Part shown: piece by piece, positions 1-6,531 of the stretch
How positions within the stretch are numbered: the first letter of the stretch is position 1
Layout of the letters: each line of letters opens with the position of its first letter
DNA from: an uncultured Eubacteriales bacterium
Lineage (GTDB): Bacteria > Bacillota > Clostridia > UBA1381 > UBA9506
DNA length: 12,040 bases
Assembly (NCBI GenBank): GCA_900545185.1
Contig: UQYH01000072.1
Location: forward strand, 1 to 12,040
Direction: 5' to 3'
Notes under the pieces: model-generated
Database searches by the model: none
What the model saw: only the letters and a program-made list of their open reading frames with translations
Told to the model about the DNA's origin: nothing
Position numbers and translations under genes: made by a program

Positions 1-3
1 ACC

Positions 4-32
4 TTGAAAAACGGCTGTCAATATTTTATAAT
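4..32 (+). promoter_or_regulatory. sigma-A-type promoter of the csaB-ruvX-amidase operon
   Basis: A -35 hexamer TTGAAA (4-9, 5 of 6 to consensus) and a perfect -10 TATAAT (27-32) are separated by 17 bases. Transcription should begin near base 39, leaving a leader of about 39 bases with an AAGGAG ribosome binding site at 65-70. No other good promoter is seen before the start codon at 78. Inferred from consensus match only. Confidence 0.75.
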
Positions 33-77
33 AAAAAGGGGTATTATAAACCGAAACTGACCATAAGGAGCGTTTGC

Positions 78-2336
78 ATGGGTGACATAAAAAAGAAAAA
101 GATTTTAATGACCTTAATGCGATTGGAAATCGGCGGCGCCGAAACACACGTGCTGGAGCTGAGCCTTGAACTGGCACGCCGCGGCTTTCAGGTTGTGGTG
201 GCCTCCGGCGGCGGCGTTTATGAGAAATATTTGGAAAAAGCCGGGATTCGGCATTACACCGTGCCGATGTATACCAAATCGCCTCAAAAGGTGCTGCGCT
301 CTGTTTGCCTGCTTAAAAAAATTATTCGTGATGAACAAATTGATATTGTGCATGCGCACGGCCGGATTCCGGCTTTTTTATGCGGCCTTTTGCATCCGTT
401 TATGCATTTTACCTTTGTTACAACGGCGCATTGGGTTTTCAGAACGGATAAGGGGCTTAAATACATCTCTAATTGGGGCGAAAAGGTGATGGCCGTCAGT
501 GAAGATATTAAAACCTATCTGATTCAAAATTACGGAACAGACCCCAAAAATATTTACGTTACCATTAACGGAATTGATACGGAACGCTTTTCACCCAAGG
601 CAGATTTTTCGGCAGCATTGCAGGAGTTTTCTTTGCCGAAGGACAGTCAAAAAATTGTTTACATCAGCCGTATGGATGAAGATCGGGCGTTGGTGGCCTT
701 TCACCTGGCCGAAATTGCGCCCGCAATTGAAAAGGCACATCCGGGTACGGACATTGTGATTGTCGGCGGCGGCAATGTGTTTGATAAATTGCAGCAGCTG
801 ACGGAACAAATCAATCATCAGGTGGGGCGCCGCATGATTACACTGACCGGTGCCAGAACGGATATTGACCAATTTGCCGCCATGGCCGATTTGTTTATCG
901 GTGTTTCACGCTCTGCACTGGAGGCTATGGCTTGCGCCAAGCCTGTGATTGTGGCAGGCAATGAGGGATATTTGGGAATTTTTGACGAATCGAAGCTGGC
1001 ATCCGGCATTGAAACAAATTTTTGCTGTCGGGGACTTGCTGCTTCAAGCAAAGACTTACTGCTGCGTGATGTGCTGACCGTTATGTCGGCGGATGATGCC
1101 CAGACGGAACATTGGGGCGCGTATTGTCGTCAAATTATATGTGAACATTATTCGGTTGCCAAAATGGCGGCTGATAACGCCAAAATGTATTGTGATGCGC
1201 TGGACACCAAAGCATGGGATGCAGTCATTTCCGGTTATTACGGCTATGGCAACTCAGGGGATGAAGCGCTTCTTTCGGCTATGGTTTCGCACCTAAGAGA
1301 GATAAAGCCCGATATTCGTCTTTGTGTTCTTTCCAAAAATCCATCGGAAACCGAGGCGGCTTATCATGTAGCATCAATTCATCGGTATCATTATCACAAA
1401 ATCAAAAAGGCCATTCGCAGCGCCAAGCTGTTTATCAGCGGCGGCGGCAGCCTGTTGCAGGATGTGACATCCAACCGATCGCTCAGCTATTATATTATGC
1501 TGCTGAAAACGGCACAAAAAGTCGGTACGCCGTTTATGCTGTATGCAAACGGCATCGGGCCGATTACGCACGCAAACAATCAGCAGGCCGTACGGAAAGT
1601 GTTGCAGCATGCGGCGGCCATTACGCTGCGTGAGGAGGCATCCTTTCGTGAACTGAAACGCTTGGGTGTGCCGGAATCGAAAATCCGCGTGACGGCAGAC
1701 CCGGCGCTGACGATAGAATCGGCAGACAGCGCGGCAATAGACAAGCTGCTTTGTGAAGAAAAAATTGATGCCGGTGAGAGGCTGTTCGGCATATCGGTGC
1801 GGCCGTGGAAAACCTGTGGTGCCGATTATAACCGTCGCTTGGCAGAAGTGGTCGATGCGGTTTGCAGGCGGCATCAGCTTGTGCCGGTGTTTATTCCGAT
1901 GAAGTACCCGGAGGATTATGACGTTTCTGCCGCGATTGCAAGGCTTTTGCAAACCAAGGGTTATGTTTTGCAAAAACCCAGAACAGCATCGGAACTGATT
2001 GGGCTGATCGGCCGCACAAAGCTGATGCTGGCAGAAAGGCTTCACTGCTTGATTTATGCTGCAGATGCTCTGGTGCCGACCGTTGGTCTTTCGTATGACG
2101 TTAAAATAGACGCATTTATCGAATACATCAGCGCCGGTGTGGTTGCCGATGTGACGGATTTTTCGCCGCAGGCAGTTGAAACAGCGGCAGAGCGAGTACT
2201 TGCAAATTATGATACAATGAAACAAAAATTGGAGGAAAGAAGCGCAGTTTTGCGAAAAAAGGCAAAAGAAAACGCAGAAATTGCCTGCGATTTGATTCGT
2301 GCTTCGGAGGATAGCTATGAAATTGATGGGAATTGA
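78..2336 (+). CDS. csaB: glycosyltransferase (GT4-like) / CsaB polysaccharide pyruvyltransferase fusion protein
   Basis: This 752-residue protein has two enzyme domains. Residues about 8-370 form a GT-B fold glycosyltransferase: a glycine-rich N-terminal loop (LEIGGAETH, 16-24), and the donor-site segment SRSALEAMACAKPVI (277-291) with the family's conserved Glu (E282). Residues about 381-735 match the polysaccharide pyruvyltransferase family (CsaB/WcaK): GYYGYGNSGDEALL (386-399), SGGGSLLQD (454-462), NGIGPI (491-496) and ERLHCLIYA (653-661). CsaB adds ketal pyruvate from phosphoenolpyruvate to secondary wall polymers, which SLH-domain proteins bind. Stand-alone CsaB is about half this length, so this is a fusion; I infer that the first domain transfers a sugar in the same pathway. 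There is no signal peptide, so it is cytoplasmic. AAGGAG at 65-70, 7 bases upstream, supports the ATG. The 3' end overlaps ruvX by 20 bases. The pyruvyltransferase call is firm; the sugar specificity of the first domain is unknown. Confidence 0.9.
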   Translation: MGDIKKKKILMTLMRLEIGGAETHVLELSLELARRGFQVVVASGGGVYEKYLEKAGIRHYTVPMYTKSPQKVLRSVCLLKKIIRDEQIDIVHAHGRIPAFLCGLLHPFMHFTFVTTAHWVFRTDKGLKYISNWGEKVMAVSEDIKTYLIQNYGTDPKNIYVTINGIDTERFSPKADFSAALQEFSLPKDSQKIVYISRMDEDRALVAFHLAEIAPAIEKAHPGTDIVIVGGGNVFDKLQQLTEQINHQVGRRMITLTGARTDIDQFAAMADLFIGVSRSALEAMACAKPVIVAGNEGYLGIFDESKLASGIETNFCCRGLAASSKDLLLRDVLTVMSADDAQTEHWGAYCRQIICEHYSVAKMAADNAKMYCDALDTKAWDAVISGYYGYGNSGDEALLSAMVSHLREIKPDIRLCVLSKNPSETEAAYHVASIHRYHYHKIKKAIRSAKLFISGGGSLLQDVTSNRSLSYYIMLLKTAQKVGTPFMLYANGIGPITHANNQQAVRKVLQHAAAITLREEASFRELKRLGVPESKIRVTADPALTIESADSAAIDKLLCEEKIDAGERLFGISVRPWKTCGADYNRRLAEVVDAVCRRHQLVPVFIPMKYPEDYDVSAAIARLLQTKGYVLQKPRTASELIGLIGRTKLMLAERLHCLIYAADALVPTVGLSYDVKIDAFIEYISAGVVADVTDFSPQAVETAAERVLANYDTMKQKLEERSAVLRKKAKENAEIACDLIRASEDSYEIDGN
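2305..2310 (+). promoter_or_regulatory. ribosome binding site that decides the ruvX start
   Basis: CGGAGG lies 6 bases before the ATG at 2317, inside the end of csaB. An upstream in-frame GTG at 2299 would place this site inside the gene and has no ribosome binding site of its own, so 2317 is preferred. Confidence 0.75.
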
Positions 2337-2739
2337 TTACGGTGACGCACGCATCGGCGTGGCGATGTCCGACCCTTTGTGTATTACGGCACAGGGGTGG
2401 GGCACGGTGAGAACATCGCCTGTTGCTGCAGATACAATTGCCGATTTGGCAAAAAAAGAATGTGTTGAACGCATTGTTATCGGCCTGCCGAAAAACATGG
2501 ATAACACAGAGGGCAGCAGCGCCGAAAAGGCACGCGCCTTTGGGACGGATATTGCCGAAAAGTCGAAGCTTGCGGTTGTGTATTGGGATGAACGCTTAAC
2601 AACCGTTGCGGCGCACGGGCTTTTAAGCGCCTTGGATGTGCGCGGCAAAAAGCGCAAGGCTGTGGTAGATACCGTGGCAGCGTCTTTGATTTTGGAAGGC
2701 TATATGGAGTATTTGAAACGAACGGAGGAATCCTCATGA
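2317..2739 (+). CDS. ruvX: RuvX/YqgF family putative pre-16S rRNA nuclease / Holliday junction resolvase
   Basis: This 140-residue protein is the usual family length and has an RNase H-like fold. Visible motifs in order: GIDYGDARIGVA (5-16) with the first acidic residue D7; VIGLPKNMDNTEG (54-66); the catalytic DERLTT (91-96); and DTVAASLIL (118-126). YqgF in E. coli processes the 5' end of 16S rRNA, and homologues are also called Holliday junction resolvases, so the cellular role should be read as rRNA maturation and/or DNA repair. The start at 2317 is set by CGGAGG at 2305-2310. It begins inside csaB (20-base overlap), and its TGA overlaps the ATG of the next gene (ATGA at 2736-2739), which suggests translational coupling. 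In many Firmicutes ruvX sits next to alaS and small DUF genes; here it lies between two wall genes. Cytoplasmic, no signal peptide. Confidence 0.95.
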   Translation: MKLMGIDYGDARIGVAMSDPLCITAQGWGTVRTSPVAADTIADLAKKECVERIVIGLPKNMDNTEGSSAEKARAFGTDIAEKSKLAVVYWDERLTTVAAHGLLSALDVRGKKRKAVVDTVAASLILEGYMEYLKRTEESS

Positions 2740-4466
2740 AACCGAGGAAAGGATTTGCGGGACTTGTTGTTTTATTTGTCCTGCTGTTTGCGGCTATCTG
2801 CTGCAGTGCGGCCGATATGCAGCTTTATTATGACGGCGGCTATCATACATATACGGGCAATATCTTTACGCTAAAGGTAAACGGCAAGAAGCTTACCCCC
2901 CCTATGCCGCCGATTGTCTTTCGTGATTATTCGCTTGTGCCGGCACGCGCCGTTTTTCAGGATGGCTTGGGCGCTGCCGTCAACTGGAACGGCAACAACC
3001 AAACGGTTACGGTGACCATGGGCACAACAACACTGGTGCTGACCATTAATCAAACGCAGGCCGTTTTAAACGGCAAAACCGTAACCATGCCGATTGCACC
3101 GAAAATTATTAATGACTGTACCATGATTCCGGCACGGTTTGTGGGTGAAAATTTGGGTATGAATGTAGAGTTTGACAGCAAGACAGATACCATCAGCCTG
3201 ACACAGTCATCGGCACAACGGCTTTGTAAGGTAACGGGCGTGACCTTTGCCAAAACAAGAGGCAGTGAAGGGTTGATTACCATTCAAACGGATACGGATA
3301 ATCCTTCTTATTCGGAATTTATTTTACAAGACCCCATGCGCCTGGTGATTGATGTTACGCGGGCAGATTTTTCGCCGATGCCCTCAACCATTGAAGCCGG
3401 AGCCGGAAATCTGCAAAAAATACGCTTTGGGCAAAACGAAAATGCACGTATTGTTGCCGACCTATCGGCTGATTTGGGCTATAAAGCATGGGTGAGCGGT
3501 AAAAATATTTTGGTTTCCGTTGTGCTCAAGACGGCGGACGGCGGTGAACCGACGACTGACAATAATACTCCAAGCGGAGAGCCTGCCATTGACGTTATGC
3601 AAAAATTAACGTATGGGAATGAAGGCTCGCGAGACTATTTGCGTTTTACGGATATTGAAAAAGGTGAACCCTTTCAAAACGGTGCAACCGTTACCATACC
3701 GATTTACGGTAACCTGCCGCAGACAGCGGCCGAAAAAGAGGTGTCCGGTCTGTTTGGTCAAAAGCTGACCTACACACCGGGAGACGGCGGCAGCGGTACA
3801 ATTACGGTTAGTCTGCGTATGACGGATGTGGAGTTTTATGTGCAGGATAATGAGGTGCGGTTTAAGTCTGTGCACAAGGCATTGCCGCGCTCTGTTACGC
3901 TGGATGCCGGGCACGGCGGACAAGATTCCGGTGCGGTGGGATATAACGAGGACGGCAGCATCCGCGCCAAGGAAAAGGATTTTAACCTGGATGTGGCGCT
4001 GCGTGCGCAACGGCTTTTGGAGGCGCAGGGCGTTCAGGTGCATATGATTCGAACCACCGATACATATGTGGACTACCAACGCGTCGGCAGCATTGCCAAT
4101 GATGCAGGCACAACGTTGTTTGTCAGTGTGCATACCAATTCGGCAACCGTTGAACAGGCGCACGGTATAGAAACCTATGGATTTTTGGAAGGGGGCAGCG
4201 TTTCAAACGGTATGACGAGCGGTCGTCTTTCACAAATTTTACTTGAGGAATTGTTAAAACAAACCGGGGCTTACAAGCGCGGCGTTAAGGATGGCAGCAA
4301 GCTGGCCGTGGTGCGCACAACCAAAATGCCTGCAACGCTCATTGAAATTGGGTTTATATCCAACGCGGAGGAATGTGGCAATATGATGGCGGAATCGTAT
4401 CGTCAAAAACTGGCGCAGGCCGTTTGTGACGGCGTGCTGCGTGCATTTGATGAAATGGAAATATAG
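2736..4466 (+). CDS. exported N-acetylmuramoyl-L-alanine amidase (Amidase_3) with copper-amine-oxidase N-terminal-like and AMIN domains
   Basis: The 576-residue protein begins with a signal peptide (MKPRK, then a hydrophobic run to about residue 24; probable cleavage near CCSAA-D). Residues about 40-157 match the copper amine oxidase N1-type domain common in clostridial surface proteins, with its repeated pattern (FRDYSLVPARAVF 62-74; INDCTMIPARFVGENLG 125-141). Residues about 163-262 look like an AMIN domain, and 288-378 like a second, degenerate one. The Amidase_3 catalytic domain is 385-572. Zinc ligands are H393 (DAGHGGQDSGA), E413 (KEKDFNLDVAL) and H466 (FVSVHTNSA), and the catalytic Glu is E537 (TLIEIGFISN). 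All key residues are present, so the enzyme should cleave the lactoyl-alanine bond of peptidoglycan outside the membrane. GGAGG at 2724-2728 serves the ATG at 2736. The N-terminal domains probably direct it to the wall or septum; I cannot tell whether it acts in growth, division or sporulation. Confidence 0.93.
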   Translation: MKPRKGFAGLVVLFVLLFAAICCSAADMQLYYDGGYHTYTGNIFTLKVNGKKLTPPMPPIVFRDYSLVPARAVFQDGLGAAVNWNGNNQTVTVTMGTTTLVLTINQTQAVLNGKTVTMPIAPKIINDCTMIPARFVGENLGMNVEFDSKTDTISLTQSSAQRLCKVTGVTFAKTRGSEGLITIQTDTDNPSYSEFILQDPMRLVIDVTRADFSPMPSTIEAGAGNLQKIRFGQNENARIVADLSADLGYKAWVSGKNILVSVVLKTADGGEPTTDNNTPSGEPAIDVMQKLTYGNEGSRDYLRFTDIEKGEPFQNGATVTIPIYGNLPQTAAEKEVSGLFGQKLTYTPGDGGSGTITVSLRMTDVEFYVQDNEVRFKSVHKALPRSVTLDAGHGGQDSGAVGYNEDGSIRAKEKDFNLDVALRAQRLLEAQGVQVHMIRTTDTYVDYQRVGSIANDAGTTLFVSVHTNSATVEQAHGIETYGFLEGGSVSNGMTSGRLSQILLEELLKQTGAYKRGVKDGSKLAVVRTTKMPATLIEIGFISNAEECGNMMAESYRQKLAQAVCDGVLRAFDEMEI

Positions 4467-4467
4467 A

Positions 4468-4505
4468 AAAAAACAAAGGGGCTTTTAAAAGCCCCTTTGT
4501 TTTTT
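4468..4505. terminator. bidirectional Rho-independent terminator
   Basis: A perfect 38-base palindrome centred between 4486 and 4487: AAAGGGGCTTTT paired with AAAAGCCCCTTT, flanked by A-runs on the left and T-runs on the right. It starts 2 bases after the amidase stop and ends 7 bases before the stop of the minus-strand deacetylase, so it can end transcription from both sides. Confidence 0.93.
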
Positions 4506-4511
4506 GTGTTT

Positions 4512-5396
4512 TTAGGAGAGCGCCATTGCATCCTTTAAATTTTTAAACACAAAGCCTTCGCCCTTTAAATAATCAATGATACCCGAAAGCGCGTCAACCG
4601 TGGTTTGCTTGGTGGCTGCATCGTGCATTAAAATGACGGCGTTACGCTTTTTGCCGACTGTTTTTTTTACATAGGCAAGCTGACTTTCCGGCGGCACGTT
4701 TTGCCCTTCGGCATCGCCGGAAAGAGCGTTCCAGTCTAGGTACCGATAGCCGATTTCCAACAAGGCATGCTTTTGCGGATCCTTTTTGGCTTCGAAAGAT
4801 CCGCCGGGGAAACGGAAAATTTTTACACACCCCTCTTCACCAACAGTATTGATGATGGCTTTCTCGGCTTTTTGCACTTCTTCTTTAAACAGGTTAATAT
4901 CGTCCCCATACAGCGTTGTATAGTTGTGCGAATATGAATGATTTGCCAAAATATGTCCCTCGCTGACGGCGCGTTTTGCTAAATCGGGATGTGCCGCAAC
5001 GTTTTGACCCAGCACAAAAAATGTGGCTGTAACACCTTTTTCCTTTAAAATATCCAGCATTTGAGGGGTAATGTTGGCGGTAGGACCGTCATCAAAAGTC
5101 AAATAAGCAATGCGCTGTTCGTATTGGTTATAAATATCAATAAAGTCGGCCTCGTGCCGAGCGGTTTCAACAATAAAACCCGGCGGCACAGTGGGCTTGG
5201 GTGTGGCTGTGGGCACCGGCATTTCGCTATCGGCATAGGCCGAGCCTAAAATCGAATCGTCATAGCTTATTTTTGTCTTTTGAAACAATGCGTGCATGCC
5301 GACAATGACGGCGCAAATCAGCAACAGACATAACGCCGCAAAGGGGATAAATCGCTTTACATTAATGCATTTTCGGGAATAAAATCTGTGACTCAT
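4512..5396 (-). CDS. membrane-anchored NodB-fold polysaccharide (peptidoglycan) deacetylase
   Basis: From the chosen ATG the protein has 294 residues. A basic N-terminus is followed by a membrane segment at about 16-37 (FIPFAALCLLLICAVIVG), then a Pro/Thr-rich linker (59-72) and a NodB domain (about 95-285) outside the membrane. Motifs: TFDDGPT (100-106) with catalytic base D102 and metal ligand D103; NHSYSHN (152-158) with ligands H153 and H157; RFPGGS (195-200); LDWN (220-223); and LMHDA (256-260) with H258. All catalytic residues are present. Such enzymes remove acetyl groups from N-acetylglucosamine or N-acetylmuramic acid, as in PgdA or PdaC; the exact sugar is not readable here. An in-frame GTG ten codons upstream exists, but AAGGAG 8 bases before the ATG at 5396 falls between the two and favours the ATG. 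It is divergent from the pdaA-like gene and shares a terminator with the amidase. Confidence 0.9.
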   Translation of the reverse strand: MSHRFYSRKCINVKRFIPFAALCLLLICAVIVGMHALFQKTKISYDDSILGSAYADSEMPVPTATPKPTVPPGFIVETARHEADFIDIYNQYEQRIAYLTFDDGPTANITPQMLDILKEKGVTATFFVLGQNVAAHPDLAKRAVSEGHILANHSYSHNYTTLYGDDINLFKEEVQKAEKAIINTVGEEGCVKIFRFPGGSFEAKKDPQKHALLEIGYRYLDWNALSGDAEGQNVPPESQLAYVKKTVGKKRNAVILMHDAATKQTTVDALSGIIDYLKGEGFVFKNLKDAMALS

Positions 5397-5431
5397 GTTG
5401 CTCGCTCCTTTGCGTTTATACTTCACTTAAT

Positions 5432-5440
5432 ATTGTACCA
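5432..5440 (-). promoter_or_regulatory. possible extended -10 promoter of the membrane-anchored deacetylase
   Basis: Read on the minus strand, TGG directly precedes TACAAT (5437-5432), an extended -10 pattern with 5 of 6 matches. No good -35 hexamer lies 16-18 bases upstream. It lies about 36 bases before the ATG. The rest of the divergent spacer (5441-5576) is AT-rich and I could not place a convincing promoter, housekeeping or sporulation type, for the plus-strand gene. Confidence 0.35.
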
Positions 5441-5582
5441 CAGACATGTTAAATATTTATTAAAAATTTCGGCTTAAATAAAAAAAAGTTGCATAAGCTA
5501 GTAAGGAAAGCGTTCAAATTTTCATTCATCATTCACAAGACAAAGCAAATTACATGATCAAAACAAAAAAGGATGGATGAGT

Positions 5583-6422
5583 ATGAAAAAAACAGCCATA
5601 GCCGTGCTTTGCTCCGCTCTTCTTTTGGGCGGATGCAGTGACGGCAATCCGTTTCAAAAAGAAATTTCACTGGAGGGCACAAGGCCGGTTACCGTCACCA
5701 TGACGGCCAGTGATGCCGGGTACGAAGCATATGCCAACACAATGTACGGTTGGGGACTGAAGAAAAATGTGAATGCACCGCCTGAAATTCCCAAGGCCAT
5801 TGAAGACCTGATGGCAGCCAACCATGCGTATTATTTGGATACCATTCCGCGCAGCCTGTATCTGACCTTTGACGAAGGGTACGAAAACGGCTACACGGCT
5901 CAAATTTTAGATGTTTTAAAGGAAAATAATGTCCCGGCAGCCTTTTTTGTGACAGGGCCGTATTTGGAAAAAGAGGAGGAATTGGTGCGGCGGATGTTTG
6001 ACGAAGGACATATTGTGGGCAATCATACGGTACATCACCCCAGCATGCCGCAGCTGGAAAGCACGGACAAGGCAGCGGAGGAAGTGGTAAAGCTGACGGA
6101 AATGTGTAAGGAAAAATATGGGCAGGATATGAAATATTTCCGTCCGCCGCGCGGTGAATATTCTGAAAGAACGCTGCGTTTAACAAGCGATTTGGGCTAC
6201 ACAAACGTCTTTTGGAGCTTTGCTTACAAGGATTGGGATGTGAAAAATCAAAAAGGGACGGAGTATGCCTATGATCAAATTAAAAAAGGTGTGCATGACG
6301 GGGCAGTGCTGCTTTTGCATGCGGTTTCGAAGGATAATGCCGATGTGCTCGACCGTGTGATTAAAGATTTAAAGAGCGAGGGCTATCATTTTCGTTCTTT
6401 AGATGAATTTGGCAAGCAATAG
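5583..6422 (+). CDS. pdaA: PdaA-like delta-lactam-biosynthetic de-N-acetylase, lipoprotein
   Basis: From the second ATG the protein has 279 residues. It starts with a lipoprotein signal (MKKTAIAVLCSALLLGGC), with lipid-modified cysteine C18. The NodB domain follows, with motifs close to Bacillus PdaA: YLTFDEGYENGYT (93-105; D97), GNHTVHHP (146-153; H148, H152), FRPPRGEYSE (186-195), VFWSFAYKDWD (209-219) and LLLHAVSKDNADVLD (243-257; H246). PdaA removes the acetyl group from muramic acid so that muramic delta-lactam, the spore-cortex mark, can form. Where ordinary NodB enzymes have a second Asp (FDDG), this has Glu (E98); as I recall, Bacillus PdaA has Asn there, so variation at this site is normal for the subfamily. 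Two ATGs lie in frame (5577, 5583); AAAGGA at 5568-5573 is better spaced for 5583 (9 bases). The following gene is spoIVB, which fits a sporulation role. The lipobox is unlike the plain signal of Bacillus PdaA. Confidence 0.88.
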   Translation: MKKTAIAVLCSALLLGGCSDGNPFQKEISLEGTRPVTVTMTASDAGYEAYANTMYGWGLKKNVNAPPEIPKAIEDLMAANHAYYLDTIPRSLYLTFDEGYENGYTAQILDVLKENNVPAAFFVTGPYLEKEEELVRRMFDEGHIVGNHTVHHPSMPQLESTDKAAEEVVKLTEMCKEKYGQDMKYFRPPRGEYSERTLRLTSDLGYTNVFWSFAYKDWDVKNQKGTEYAYDQIKKGVHDGAVLLLHAVSKDNADVLDRVIKDLKSEGYHFRSLDEFGKQ

Positions 6423-6454
6423 AAAAAAGGCAAAAACGTGTCAGGATAAACAAG

Positions 6455-6521
6455 CCGCTTCGGGTAAATCTAAAATAGAAATCATGGATGGGTAACGCAT
6501 TAAGATTTACCCGGAAAGCGG
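6455..6521. repeat. long imperfect inverted repeat in the pdaA-spoIVB spacer
   Basis: The left arm (6455-6471, CCGCTTCGGGTAAATCT) pairs with the right arm (6503-6521) over 17 base pairs with one 2-base bulge, around a 31-base loop. No T-run follows the right arm, so it is not an ordinary terminator. The right arm ends on the spoIVB ribosome binding site (GGAAG, 6520-6524), 7 bases before the ATG. It could be an operator, an RNA hairpin limiting spoIVB translation, or a processing or termination site after pdaA. The loop holds a poor sigma-F/G-like pattern (GAAAT at 6478, CATTAAG at 6498, 15 bases apart), which I do not regard as a firm promoter. Confidence 0.7.
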
Positions 6522-6531
6522 AAGTGAAAAC

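Noticed and set aside
1374..2225. 283-codon open frame on the minus strand
   Set aside because: It lies fully opposite the well-supported pyruvyltransferase domain, has no ribosome binding site, and its Cys/His/Arg-rich composition is typical of an antisense shadow.
2299..2316. Upstream GTG start for ruvX
   Set aside because: It would put the CGGAGG ribosome binding site inside the gene and add six residues not seen before the family's first strand.
3606..4163. 185-codon open frame on the minus strand
   Set aside because: Opposite the amidase, whose domains and catalytic residues are intact; no start signals or family motif.
5397..5426. Upstream GTG start for the minus-strand deacetylase
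   Set aside because: The only good ribosome binding site (AAGGAG) lies between this GTG and the ATG at 5396, so it serves the ATG.
6478..6504. Sigma-F/G promoter for spoIVB
   Set aside because: GAAAT and CATTAAG 15 bases apart match the consensus only partly (about 3 of 5 and 5 of 7), too weak to call as a feature.
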